DNA from: Oscillospiraceae bacterium
GTDB lineage: Bacteria > Bacillota > Clostridia > Oscillospirales > Oscillospiraceae
Length of the DNA stretch: 64,000 bases
Direction: 5' to 3'
NCBI GenBank assembly: GCA_015067435.1
Contig: SVMM01000003.1
Span: 1 to 64,000 of the forward strand
Position numbers and translations under genes: made by a program. This document shows positions 44,528 through 52,860 of the stretch, piece after piece. Under the pieces are notes generated by a model that saw only the letters and a program-made list of their open reading frames with translations, did not search any database and was not told the DNA's origin. The number at the start of each line of letters is the position of its first letter. Position 1 is the stretch's first letter.

Positions 44528-44556
44528 AGTGTATCGTTTCGGCTTTTTCCTGTCAA
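44528..44556 (-). promoter_or_regulatory. Promoter of the glycine operon
   Basis: TTGACA, 17-base spacer, TACACT, about 100 bases upstream of the riboswitch. Confidence 0.85.
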
Positions 44557-44664
44557 GTCTTTTTTGCCGGAACATTCGCTTAAAATTTTTTCAAAAAGGT
44601 ATAGATATTGATAAGGCAATACGATATAATGAAAGGTAAGGGCAATGAAAAGGAGGAGCTCGCC

Positions 44665-46095
44665 ATGCCGACATGTAAGAAACCCATCCGCCGCAGCATG
44701 ATGCTCTATGGCATTTTGTTCATTGTCGTTCTCGCCGTTCTGATGTCAATCCAGAGCGCGGGCGTGCTCAAGGCGTCGATCGATGAGCTCAACTACACGC
44801 ACATGAAAAGCATCGTGACCTACGTGGAGCATACGACGGACGCGGACGACCTGCGCGAGTGCATCCGGACGCTGACGCCGTCGGAAAAGTACGTCGAGCT
44901 GCAGGAACGGCTCAACACGATGGTGAACGACTTTAACGTCCGCTTCATCTATATCTCCATTCCCTCCGTGGAGCAAACCGCCCTGTTGAGCGTGTGCACC
45001 TCCACCAGCGACGAGGAGATCGAAAGAGCCGGTCAGGACTTTGACTATCCCCTGATGTATCCCGACGAGGATATCACCACCTATGACGAACTGCTTCCCT
45101 TTGTTGAGGCGTGGGGCAAGGTCGGTCAGTTTTCCTCCTTCAAGAGCAATTCGGACTGGCTCGGCGCCTGCTACACGGTCAGCAAGCCCCTTCAGGCGTC
45201 CGACGGGGAAGTCGTCGCGCTCATCTCCGTCGACATGGACCTCGCCACGATGCACAGCGAGTACAGCACCTTCCTTGTCGGCAGCATCCTTATGATCGCC
45301 ATCATCTCGTTCGTATTCTCGGTCACCGTTTCCATCTGGCTCAAAAAGAGCGTCACCACGCCGCTGCTGCTGCTGGAAAAGAGCACGCGCGGACTCGCGG
45401 AAAAGAGCCACGCCAACGCCTCGCCTGACGAGTTGGTCTTTGAGAAGCCCAACATCCGCACGGAAAACGAGATCCAGTCGCTTTCGGATTCCATCGAAAA
45501 GATGGCGGAGGACATGAAGGCCTATGTCAAGGGGCTCCTCTCCGCCGAGAAGCGCGCCGACGCCGCGGAGGAGGCGGTCGAGGACGTCACCCGCTTCGCC
45601 AATCAGGACGCCCTCACCGGCGCGCACAGCAAGGTCGCCTACGACGCCATGAAGGCGGAGTATTCCGAAAAGATCGCCGCCACCGGAGGCGATGTGGAAT
45701 TCGCTGTCGTCGTGGTGGATCTGAACAACCTCAAGCGCATCAACGACATCTACGGTCTGGAGCGCGGCAACAAGTACATCGTCGCCGGCTGTGAGGTCGT
45801 CAGGAACGTCTTCCCCGACACGCCGATCTACCGCGTCGGCAGCGACACCTTTGTGGTCATGCTGACCGGCGAGATGTACAGGGATCGCGACGAGCTGTAC
45901 GAGGTGCTGGTGGAGCAGCTTTTGAAGGCGCAGGAGGACACGGAGCGCGAGCCGTGGGAGCGCTGCTCCGGCGCGGCGGGCATGACGGAGTTCTTCCGCG
46001 GCGCGGACGCAGACGTGGATCAGGTCTTCCGCCGCGCGGAGATGATTATGACCCGCAACAAGCGCATCATGAAAAAGAATTATCCCGACATCTGA
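44665..46095 (+). CDS. Membrane receptor with degenerate GGDEF domain
   Basis: 476 residues. A membrane segment near 10-32 and another near 215-240 bracket an extracellular CACHE-like domain; a HAMP-like and coiled region leads to a GGDEF-fold domain (about 320-476). The signature is VGSDTF in place of GGDEF, so the catalytic Glu is lost and diguanylate cyclase activity is doubtful. FANQDALTGAHSKVAY marks the domain start. The ATG is chosen for AAGGAGGAG 7 bases upstream. Divergent from the glycine operon. It may act as a GTP- or c-di-GMP-related effector or an inactive scaffold. Confidence 0.85.
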   Translation: MPTCKKPIRRSMMLYGILFIVVLAVLMSIQSAGVLKASIDELNYTHMKSIVTYVEHTTDADDLRECIRTLTPSEKYVELQERLNTMVNDFNVRFIYISIPSVEQTALLSVCTSTSDEEIERAGQDFDYPLMYPDEDITTYDELLPFVEAWGKVGQFSSFKSNSDWLGACYTVSKPLQASDGEVVALISVDMDLATMHSEYSTFLVGSILMIAIISFVFSVTVSIWLKKSVTTPLLLLEKSTRGLAEKSHANASPDELVFEKPNIRTENEIQSLSDSIEKMAEDMKAYVKGLLSAEKRADAAEEAVEDVTRFANQDALTGAHSKVAYDAMKAEYSEKIAATGGDVEFAVVVVDLNNLKRINDIYGLERGNKYIVAGCEVVRNVFPDTPIYRVGSDTFVVMLTGEMYRDRDELYEVLVEQLLKAQEDTEREPWERCSGAAGMTEFFRGADADVDQVFRRAEMIMTRNKRIMKKNYPDI

Positions 46096-46110
46096 CCCGG
46101 ATGATTTATG

Positions 46111-46140
46111 CCGGCGGCGCGGTCGCGCCGCCGGTTCTTT
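46111..46140 (+). terminator. Terminator after the GGDEF-like receptor
   Basis: CCGGCGGCGC, loop GGTC, GCGCCGCCGG, then TTCTTT. Confidence 0.8.
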
Positions 46141-46218
46141 CTCCGCCGTCTCCGGCGCTGTGTCAGGCGCAAGCACTGCAATGCCAGTCGCAATTTATCG
46201 CAATTCAATAAATTATCA

Positions 46219-46247
46219 TTGACATTCGGAAATTTCCGTGCTATACT
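46219..46247 (+). promoter_or_regulatory. Promoter of the DUF2975-HTH pair
   Basis: TTGACA, 17-base spacer, TATACT, 32 bases before the start codon. Confidence 0.85.
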
Positions 46248-46278
46248 CCGGATACAAACCAAGTTACGGAGGTCGGTT

Positions 46279-46758
46279 ATGGAACAAAAAGCGCTTTCAA
46301 ATTGGCTCAAGATCGTGCTGCTCGGCGTCGGACTGTGCGGGCTCATCGTCTATTTCTTCATTATTCCTAGCTACGGACAGAACCTCGCGCAACGGAACCC
46401 GGAGTTTGCCCACTGCTATGTGCCGTGGCTCGTTTTTCTGTGGATCACCGCCATGCCTTGCTACGCCGCGCTCGCCCTGGGCTGGCGGATCGCGGCGAAC
46501 ATCGGGCGCGACCAGTCCTTCTCGCGCGCCAACGCGGAGCATCTGAAGCGGATCTCCTGGCTCGCCGCCTGCGATTCCGCGTATTTCTTCGTCGGCAACG
46601 TCGTGCTCCTGCTGCTGAACATGAGCCACCCCGGCATCACGCTGCTGTCGCTTCTGGTCGTGTTCGCGGGTATCGCCGTCACCGTCGCCGCGGCGGCGCT
46701 CTCGCATCTCGTGCAGAAAGCGGCGGTTTTGCAGGAGCAGAGCGACCTGACGATATAG
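46279..46758 (+). CDS. DUF2975 family membrane protein
   Basis: 159 residues with four hydrophobic segments (near 10-30, 50-72, 95-118, 125-148). The layout and the HTH gene immediately downstream match the DUF2975/YozG-type pair widespread in Firmicutes. GGAGG is 7 bases before the ATG. The function of the pair is unknown; a membrane sensor controlling the small regulator is the usual guess. Confidence 0.8.
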   Translation: MEQKALSNWLKIVLLGVGLCGLIVYFFIIPSYGQNLAQRNPEFAHCYVPWLVFLWITAMPCYAALALGWRIAANIGRDQSFSRANAEHLKRISWLAACDSAYFFVGNVVLLLLNMSHPGITLLSLLVVFAGIAVTVAAAALSHLVQKAAVLQEQSDLTI

Positions 46759-46768
46759 GAGAGAAGCG

Positions 46769-46999
46769 ATGGAAGGTGAAATCATTTTTAACATCGACGT
46801 CATGCTCGCCAAGCGGAAGATGAGTGTCACGGAGCTCGCCGAGCGGGTCGGCATCACGCTCGCCAACATGTCCATCCTGAAAACCGGAAAGGCGAAGGCG
46901 ATCAAGGTATCGACACTCGCGAAGCTCTGCGCGGCGCTGGACTGCCAGCCGGGGGATATTCTGGAATACCGTCCGTCGCCGTCGCCGCGCGACGATTGA
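46769..46999 (+). CDS. Cro/CI-type HTH regulator
   Basis: 76-residue DNA-binding protein of the short YozG-like Xre type. The helix-turn-helix spans MSVTELAERVGITLANMSIL, followed by KLCAALDCQPGDILEY, the family's C-terminal signature. It is 10 bases after the DUF2975 gene and probably regulates that promoter. Confidence 0.88.
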   Translation: MEGEIIFNIDVMLAKRKMSVTELAERVGITLANMSILKTGKAKAIKVSTLAKLCAALDCQPGDILEYRPSPSPRDD

Positions 47000-47021
47000 G
47001 AAAGACAAGGAGCGGAACACT

Positions 47022-47522
47022 ATGGTCAACGAAGCCGTTACTCAATGGTTGGCAAAAAAGGGTCTTGCCGACCGCATCGCCGAGCACACGGGCTCGATCG
47101 ACACCGTGGAGCACGCCGCGGAGCAGATCGGATGCTCGGAGGCGGAGATCGCCAAGACGCTGTCCTTCCTCGTGGAGGGCAAGCCTGTCATCGTCGTGAT
47201 GGCGGGCGACGGACGCGTCAACAGCGCGAAGTTCAAGGCGCATTTCCACGCCAAGCCCAGCATGATCCCGCGGGATCAGGTGGAAACGCTGATCGGGTTT
47301 CTGCCCGGCGGCGTGTGTCCGTTCGGCGTGCCCGCGGACATCCCGGTGTGGCTGGACGTGTCCATGAAGCGCTTCGCGCACATCCATCCCGCCGGCGGAA
47401 ATGAGTTCTCATCGGTCTGTCTGACGCCGGAGGAGCTGGAAACGGCGTCGGACGCAGTCGGCTGGTGCGACGTGTGCAAGGGCTGGGAAGAAACGCAGAT
47501 TATAGAACAGGGAGACGGCTGA
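47022..47522 (+). CDS. YbaK/EbsC-type aminoacyl-tRNA deacylase
   Basis: 166-residue editing-domain protein that hydrolyses mischarged tRNA such as Cys-tRNA-Pro or Ala-tRNA-Pro in known members. The conserved substrate-site Lys lies in EIAKTLSFLV; GGVCPFG and FAHIHPAGG complete the family pattern. AAGGAG precedes the ATG. It follows the HTH gene by 22 bases and ends within the terminator stem. Confidence 0.88.
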   Translation: MVNEAVTQWLAKKGLADRIAEHTGSIDTVEHAAEQIGCSEAEIAKTLSFLVEGKPVIVVMAGDGRVNSAKFKAHFHAKPSMIPRDQVETLIGFLPGGVCPFGVPADIPVWLDVSMKRFAHIHPAGGNEFSSVCLTPEELETASDAVGWCDVCKGWEETQIIEQGDG

Positions 47523-47544
47523 CGATCAGCCGTCTCCCCCTTTT
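47510..47544. terminator. Bidirectional terminator between convergent genes
   Basis: GGGAGACGGCTGA, loop CGA, TCAGCCGTCTCCC, then CCTTTT. It contains the stop codon of the YbaK-type gene. Confidence 0.85.
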
Positions 47545-47563
47545 GTATTTGTCCTCGCCCGAT

Positions 47564-49075
47564 TCAGTCGGCGTCCGAGTACGGCACGCCGGGCTCGATA
47601 AAGATGCCGCGCTCCGCGCTCCATCCCACGTTGAAATTCAGCGCGCGCCCCAGATCCCGCAGTTGATAATAGGTGTGTCCGCCGCCGTTCCATGTGATCT
47701 GGAAGGCGGTCAGCGGCAGATAGGCGTCGTTCACGATCGTATCCTGCAAATACGCGGTATAGGGCTGATTGCCGGTGAACGGGATCACGCCCTCCGAGCC
47801 GTTGGGATGCTCGTAAGGCCGGTTCGGATCAATGACGATGCCGTACTCGCTGCTCCATGTCACGTCGAACTGCGCATCCGTGCCGTTGAGCAGGCTCGCC
47901 ATGTCGCGCAGGCGCACATAGTTGGTCGGGTTCCCCTGCCGGTCCAGCAGCGCATAGGCCGGAAGCTCAATCCGCCGGCTGCCGATCATGACAAGCTGCG
48001 TGCTGGCGACGGCGGTCCCCGCCGCGGGGATATCCTGCCGCACGAGCGCGGACGGTTCGTTGTTCCCGCCCGGCGCAGGTTCCGGCACAGGCTGCGGTTC
48101 TGGCTCGGCGGGATTGCCGCTGCACGCCTCTGACGCCAGCGCCGGAAATGTAAAGGTCACGCCGCTGATCTTTTCGCCGTCCGCCCTGTGGCTTCCCGCG
48201 AAGGTCATGCCGTCGTGCACGCGGGTATCCGCGCCGACCATGAAAAAGTCGTGGCCCTCATGCCCCGAAACGTTCCCGTGCACGCCGCTGACCGTCGGGT
48301 CGTCAAAGGTCACGTCCACGGCATACCACTTGCCGCCCAGCAGGACCTGATTCCACGCATGGCGTCCCCAGCCGCCGTTGCTGTAAGCGTTCCCGCAGAC
48401 GAAGAGGCAGGGGATGCCGAGCGCGTCGCAAACCAGCTTGAACGCGATGGTGTAACCCTCGCAGACCGGCTGGCTGACGTCGGTCAGCGCGCTCAGCGGC
48501 GTCCAGGGCAGATGGTCGTAGCTGTTGTCCGTCGCGGCGGCGGCGCTGTTGTACTCGTTGTGCGCGGTCAGCCAGTCGTGCACATACAGAAGCTGCTCAT
48601 ACGCTCCGCCCTGCGCTGCGGCCTCCGCCGCCAAGCGCTGTACGACGCCGTTCACCAGCGCCTCGTCTTCGGCGACACTGCGTCCGCCGCCGCTCCAGTT
48701 ATAGTGGAACGTCGGCGTGATCGTCATGACCAGTTTCGAATTGTTGCCCTGAATGCTGACGTTGTCGCCCCGGATCCAGAACAGCTCCGTATGATACAGC
48801 TCAAACGCGGCGAACGCGGGCGTTTCCGCGTCGATGAGCGACTGCGCCTTTCCGTTCGGGTCGCTGAACGGCCCGTTAAAGGTAAAAGAATAGCTCTCCC
48901 CCGTGCGGAACGCGCGCAGGACGTCCGCTGTGTCGAGTTTATCGAATAAGCTCTGGGAAAGGCCGGAGAGCTGCGGGTAAAACACATTGGTCTCCGCCGG
49001 CGCCGCCAGCGCGGGCGAGGCGAACAGCAGCGCGGCAAGCAGCAGGGAAAGCGCAGATCTTGCAAATCGTCTCAT
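47564..49075 (-). CDS. Secreted transglutaminase-like protein with copper-amine-oxidase-like domains
   Basis: 503 residues with a signal peptide (MRRFARSALSLLLAALLFAS, cleavage likely after ALA). Residues about 130-290 are a transglutaminase/protease-like core with Cys in QPVCEGY, His in GRHAWNQ and Asp in DVTFDDP, a complete triad. The C-terminal 180 residues hold stalk-type domains (YVRLRDMASLLNGTDAQFDV and YYQLRDLGRALNFNV) shared with the repeat proteins at 31 and 55 kb. Probably modifies or cleaves extracellular protein or peptidoglycan-linked peptides (inference). GGAGG is 8 bases before the ATG. Confidence 0.87.
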   Translation of the reverse strand: MRRFARSALSLLLAALLFASPALAAPAETNVFYPQLSGLSQSLFDKLDTADVLRAFRTGESYSFTFNGPFSDPNGKAQSLIDAETPAFAAFELYHTELFWIRGDNVSIQGNNSKLVMTITPTFHYNWSGGGRSVAEDEALVNGVVQRLAAEAAAQGGAYEQLLYVHDWLTAHNEYNSAAAATDNSYDHLPWTPLSALTDVSQPVCEGYTIAFKLVCDALGIPCLFVCGNAYSNGGWGRHAWNQVLLGGKWYAVDVTFDDPTVSGVHGNVSGHEGHDFFMVGADTRVHDGMTFAGSHRADGEKISGVTFTFPALASEACSGNPAEPEPQPVPEPAPGGNNEPSALVRQDIPAAGTAVASTQLVMIGSRRIELPAYALLDRQGNPTNYVRLRDMASLLNGTDAQFDVTWSSEYGIVIDPNRPYEHPNGSEGVIPFTGNQPYTAYLQDTIVNDAYLPLTAFQITWNGGGHTYYQLRDLGRALNFNVGWSAERGIFIEPGVPYSDAD

Positions 49076-49139
49076 GGTATGACCTCCGTTTCTCATGGTT
49101 GTCTGTTCCGTTCACGGGCGGTTCATTGTCGTCGCCCTC

Positions 49140-49169
49140 ATGATACCATAAAAAGCCGGATTTTGTCAC
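49140..49169 (-). promoter_or_regulatory. Promoter of the transglutaminase-like gene
   Basis: GTGACA, 18-base spacer, TATCAT, 65 bases before the start. Confidence 0.6.
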
Positions 49170-49236
49170 CCCTTCTTTTTGAAGATCGGCTCCCTTCCGC
49201 GATGCTCCGCCGTTTTTCGCGGCGTGGAGGCGCGAG

Positions 49237-49264
49237 AAAAGCCCTCCGGCGACGCCGGAGGGCT
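49237..49264 (-). terminator. Terminator after the serine recombinase
   Basis: Minus strand AAGCCCTCCGGC, loop GTC, GCCGGAGGGCTTTT. A second hairpin, GCGGGGCATC/GATGCCCCGC type, lies between it and the recombinase stop. Confidence 0.8.
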
Positions 49265-49309
49265 TGCGGGCGGGGCAATGATGCCCCGCACTGTTCGGAG
49301 AAGGCTCGC

Positions 49310-51055
49310 TTACAGGCCCTTCTCGTAGGACTCGATCATCTTCTTGAACGTGTGACCCGTACGGCTGACATGCCCGCAAACCCCTGTATTTATCGCATTC
49401 TTGTCTGTGCTCGAATTCTCCATAGTCATGTGTCCAGCACGACTTTTGAGATTTTTTAGGTATTTTTCAGTGGTCTCACCGGTGAATATTTTAATTTGCA
49501 GCAGCATGGAATCTTCGCTCTTCGGCGTGACATAGATCTTGTCGATATACTTCTCCACAAAATCCTTGTTGACGATGCCCTTTGCGGCGTCTTTTTTTGC
49601 ATCCTTTAAGACACGACGGATTATATCGATGTGCTTTTTGAAGTCCTCGTTGCTGTCCCGCTTCTGCGTCAGCTCAAACAGCTCCTTCTGTGCCTCGTCG
49701 ATTTCCTGAGCGGCTTGACGGTTCATGGAGATGAAGTCCTTGTCGCTCAGCTCGCCCATGGCATTGTAGGTCAGGAGCTTCTGTTTTTTCTTCTCCGCCG
49801 TGTCAATCTGCTTTTCCAGCGCTTTGATTCGTTTGGCGAGATTATCGACTTGGGCCAGCGACTTGTACATCTCCACATACTCGTCGATCAGCGCGTCGGC
49901 GTCCACGTCGCTGTTTTGGAACAGTTCAAAGATCAGCGGCTTGACCTCGTCCTCATAAATGGCAAAGGAGGGGCAGGAATCCGCGCCGTTCTTGATCTTG
50001 CCGGAACAGACCCACTTGCTGCTCTTGTTGCCCTTGCGGTCAACGGAATCCTTGCGGTAGTACGCTGCGCCGCAATGGGTGCAGAAGAGCTTACCCGTGA
50101 ACAGATTCGCGTGGTTGCATATCCCCTGTCGGTTCTTGACGTCCTCGCTGCGGCGCTTGAGCACAGCGTTGGCCTGCTCCCACAGCTCCTCGGACACGAT
50201 GGCAGGAACAATCTCGCCCGTCTCGTCCTTGAACATCACCCACTCCTCAGGCGGGAGGAACTTCTGTTTCTTGGTAAAGATATCCATGACCTTGACCTTG
50301 TTGCCGACGTACCAGCCTTTGTATTTCGGGTTGGAGATCATACCGGACATGGTCGTGTGGGCGATGCGGTTGCCGTTGTGGTTGCGGTAGCCCTTGTCCC
50401 AGAAGATTGCTTCGATCTGCTTCATGCTGTACTCGCCGGTTGCGTACAGATCGAAAAGCTCACGCACCATCGGCGCCTCGTCCTCGTCGAGGACGAGGCG
50501 CCCCTCGTCCTTGCGGTAGCCGAAAATGCGGCTGTTGCCAAGCACGACGCTATTCTTGATAGCCTGCTGATGCCCGAACTTGACGCGGCTGGAGAGCTTT
50601 CGCAACTCGTCCTGTGCGATGCCGGACATAATGGTGAGTCGCAGCTCGCTGTCCTCGTCGAGCGTATTGATATTATCATTCTGGAAGAACACGGCGACGC
50701 CCGCGTTCAGCAGGTCGCGGGTGTACTGGATGGAATCCAGCGTGTTGCGCGCAAAGCGTGTGATCTCCTTGGTGATAATGAGGTCGAACAGCCCGGCCTT
50801 GCCGTCGTCAATCATGCGGTGGAAATTCTCGCGCTTCCTGGTTGTCGCCGCGGAAAGGCCCTCATCGATATAGCCGTCCACAAACGTCCATGCCGGATTG
50901 CGGCTGATCAGGTCGCGGTAATACTGTATTTGGTTGCCGAGGGAGTTGAGCTGCTCGTCCGATTCACTGGATACGCGCGCGTAGAATGTCACCCTAAAAG
51001 GCATTTCGTAGATTGAGCGCGTTCTGAGCTGTTGCCGAGTGCTATGGATGTCCAT
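49310..51055 (-). CDS. Large serine recombinase
   Basis: 581-residue site-specific recombinase. The resolvase domain begins FYARVSSESDEQ with the nucleophilic Ser in RVSS, followed by DEGLSAATTRKR and ITRFARNTLD. A recombinase domain (GYRKDEG to about 300), a zinc ribbon (CTHCGAAYYRKDS with CSGKIKNGADSC) and a coiled coil follow. Typical of integrases of conjugative or mobilisable elements and phages in Clostridia. AGGAGG precedes the ATG and a good promoter lies at 51089-51117. It marks the left part of the mobile region. Confidence 0.93.
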   Translation of the reverse strand: MDIHSTRQQLRTRSIYEMPFRVTFYARVSSESDEQLNSLGNQIQYYRDLISRNPAWTFVDGYIDEGLSAATTRKRENFHRMIDDGKAGLFDLIITKEITRFARNTLDSIQYTRDLLNAGVAVFFQNDNINTLDEDSELRLTIMSGIAQDELRKLSSRVKFGHQQAIKNSVVLGNSRIFGYRKDEGRLVLDEDEAPMVRELFDLYATGEYSMKQIEAIFWDKGYRNHNGNRIAHTTMSGMISNPKYKGWYVGNKVKVMDIFTKKQKFLPPEEWVMFKDETGEIVPAIVSEELWEQANAVLKRRSEDVKNRQGICNHANLFTGKLFCTHCGAAYYRKDSVDRKGNKSSKWVCSGKIKNGADSCPSFAIYEDEVKPLIFELFQNSDVDADALIDEYVEMYKSLAQVDNLAKRIKALEKQIDTAEKKKQKLLTYNAMGELSDKDFISMNRQAAQEIDEAQKELFELTQKRDSNEDFKKHIDIIRRVLKDAKKDAAKGIVNKDFVEKYIDKIYVTPKSEDSMLLQIKIFTGETTEKYLKNLKSRAGHMTMENSSTDKNAINTGVCGHVSRTGHTFKKMIESYEKGL

Positions 51056-51088
51056 GGCCGCCTCCTGCTGGTCGTAGTATCATGTTCT

Positions 51089-51117
51089 ATTGTAGGTCAA
51101 AACATATCAAAATGCAA
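51089..51117 (-). promoter_or_regulatory. Serine recombinase promoter
   Basis: TTGCAT, 17-base spacer, TACAAT, 33 bases before the start codon. Confidence 0.7.
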
Positions 51118-51152
51118 GAGGCAGATAATCAAGGTTGAAACAAAACAGCATT

Positions 51153-51332
51153 TCATGTTCTCTCAATGATCAGACGCATTTTCCGCCATTCTTCTTGAGA
51201 GATTGCATTATGATCTAACAGATAATCATTATAGAAGTTTAGCCATATTCTTCGAACGACGTTGGCTGGTATAATAGATTGCATATTGAAACAGGGCGTG
51301 TTATCCTTCTCTCTATTGACGCCTAAATGCAT
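51153..51332 (-). CDS. Small hypothetical protein next to the recombinase
   Basis: 59 residues. The C-terminal part LNFYNDYLLDHNAISQEEWRKM resembles short SHOCT-like helical tails found beside recombinases in Clostridial elements. The start at 51330-51332 follows AAAGGG by 8 bases; an ATG at 51386 without a ribosome site is the alternative. More AT-rich than the surrounding chromosome, fitting mobile DNA. Function unknown. Confidence 0.5.
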   Translation of the reverse strand: MHLGVNREKDNTPCFNMQSIIPANVVRRIWLNFYNDYLLDHNAISQEEWRKMRLIIERT

Positions 51333-51476
51333 ATTATTCCCTTTAATTTGTCTAATTCGATTGCTGATAGGATCACCGCCCTTCATTCTTAACAATTGTA
51401 CCCGATTTTTTCCTTTCTATCCTACATTGTCATTGCCTTTATGTGTCAAAAAACTAACCAACCTTGAATCCAGAAT

Positions 51477-52397
51477 TCAATCTAGAAGCCTCCAATTTGG
51501 CTTTTTCTCAAAACTAAGCCGGAAACCCTTGCTCCTCTCGTATATTCGTGATCCAACCGCCTCGTCGATGTCGAGCAGGTCTTCCATGCTAAGCTCGGTG
51601 CTGATAATCGTCAGCTTGGAGCTATCGTTGTAGCGGTTGTTGATGATCTCGAACGCCAGATTGACGTCGCCCTCGGTCGGGGGCTTTCCTTTGCCGACCT
51701 TGAAAAGATCGTCTATGTAGAGGACCTTGACCCTTTTCAACGGCGAGACAATTTTGGTATACGCCTCATCGTCCATGATCGCAGCCTTTGCCTGCACCGC
51801 CACGTCGCGCCATAGCATATACAGCGTGTCCATGCCGACGTTCAGCAACTCCGCGCAGATCGCGGTGCAAAGGTGTGTCTTGCCCGAGCCGACATGCCCG
51901 TAGGTGATGAACCAGCCTTGGCGCTCCCGCGCGTACTGCTGTGCGAGAGTTTTGGCCTTTTCTTGCCAACGGTCCGGCGTCTTCCATGAGTCGAAGGTGT
52001 AGCGCTTGACGGCATCCTCCAACCCGGAACGTTTCAGCCTTTCAAGGTTGCGCCGCTGCACCATGCACTCGCACTCGCAGGTGTAAACCTCGTCGTTTTC
52101 CCGCACCCCCCACATAATGCCACGATTGAGGCACTTCGGGCAATCGTAGCCGGTCAGGTTGCCGAGCGTTGAAAACCATTTGCAATCACGACTGAGCTTC
52201 TCAATGTCATATGTGATATTTACCTTGCAGATCTGATTCGACAGGCGTCCAAACGTGTTGATCGTTTTGAGGCATAGCATTTGATATAAAACGACATATC
52301 TAGCGCCATCAGGCAGGTTCATGATGTAGTCGATGACATCTGAGTACATGAAGTCTTTTTTCAATTTCATCCAATAATATCGTCCACCACTAGCCAT
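51477..52397 (-). CDS. DnaC-like AAA+ helicase loader fused to a replisome-organiser N-terminus
   Basis: 306 residues. The first 75 or so (MASGGRYYWMKLKKDF, NLPDGARYVVLYQMLCLKTI) match the N-terminal domain of phage/plasmid replisome organisers. From about residue 85 the protein is DnaC/IstB-like: two Cys pairs (CPKC, CECEC), Walker A GHVGSGKTH and Walker B VLYIDDLFKV. These are usually two adjacent genes, so this looks like an in-frame deletion fusion or a true two-domain protein. Probably loads the helicase during element replication. It has a strong AGGAGG site and is preceded by a leader with an intrinsic terminator. Confidence 0.82.
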   Translation of the reverse strand: MASGGRYYWMKLKKDFMYSDVIDYIMNLPDGARYVVLYQMLCLKTINTFGRLSNQICKVNITYDIEKLSRDCKWFSTLGNLTGYDCPKCLNRGIMWGVRENDEVYTCECECMVQRRNLERLKRSGLEDAVKRYTFDSWKTPDRWQEKAKTLAQQYARERQGWFITYGHVGSGKTHLCTAICAELLNVGMDTLYMLWRDVAVQAKAAIMDDEAYTKIVSPLKRVKVLYIDDLFKVGKGKPPTEGDVNLAFEIINNRYNDSSKLTIISTELSMEDLLDIDEAVGSRIYERSKGFRLSFEKKPNWRLLD

Positions 52398-52549
52398 TAT
52401 AATTAAACCTCCTAAAAATAAATTGTAAGAATACTTTTCTGTGTGGACCTTGCAGAGTTCCGCTTTCCAGCTTTACGGAAGTTGTACGCACCACACATTG
52501 CGTACATAGTCAGATACATGACACTCTCTGGGAAGAGCTGCCCGGGTAC

Positions 52550-52688
52550 AAAAAAACACCACCCGTCCAAAAAGACATGGTGGTGGATTGAATAACAATC
52601 AAAAATGTAACGCCGAAAGTCTCTGCTCGCTTTCGGAAGAATTTAACTGGTTATACACAAGTGTATAACTAACCACGTTACTGATTAC
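52550..52688 (-). promoter_or_regulatory. Structured leader with terminator (leader A) upstream of the DnaC-like gene
   Basis: The transcript from the promoter at 52695-52723 would begin near 52688 with TAATCAGTAA, then form hairpin GGTTAGTTATACAC/GTGTATAACC, a CCGAAAG/CTTTCGG hairpin, a GCGTTAC segment, and the terminator CACCACC/GGTGGTG followed by TTTTTTT (52550-52586). The coding start is still 150 bases further on. Same architecture as leaders B and C. Confidence 0.65.
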
Positions 52689-52694
52689 ACCATT

Positions 52695-52723
52695 AGAATA
52701 GCAGATAAAGTTCTGTTTGTCAA
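52695..52723 (-). promoter_or_regulatory. Promoter of leader A
   Basis: TTGACA, 17-base spacer, TATTCT. Confidence 0.75.
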
Positions 52724-52743
52724 TACCCTTTTTTCGCCTATTT

Positions 52744-52786
52744 CAAAAAAAAGAGGGGGGATATGAGTTTTCGAACCCATATCCCC
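52744..52786 (-). terminator. Terminator of the mazF operon
   Basis: Minus strand GGGGATATG, 12-base loop, CATATCCCC, CCTC and TTTTTTTT. Confidence 0.85.
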
Positions 52787-52813
52787 TGCTCTTATGTGTA
52801 CCCGGCCGAATTA

Positions 52814-52859
52814 CTACAACAGAGAAACGGTTGAATACCCAACCGTTTCTCTGTTGTAG
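52814..52859. repeat. 20-bp perfect inverted repeat after mazF
   Basis: CTACAACAGAGAAACGGTTG, six-base loop, and its exact complement, beginning one base past the mazF stop codon. No T-run, and a separate terminator follows, so this extra hairpin has another purpose: 3'-end protection, a regulator target or a mobile-element end. Confidence 0.75.
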
Positions 52860-52860
52860 A

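Noticed and set aside
46279-46999. DUF2975 plus HTH pair as a toxin-antitoxin system
   Set aside because: The four-helix membrane protein with a YozG-type regulator is a common Firmicutes pair without known toxicity.
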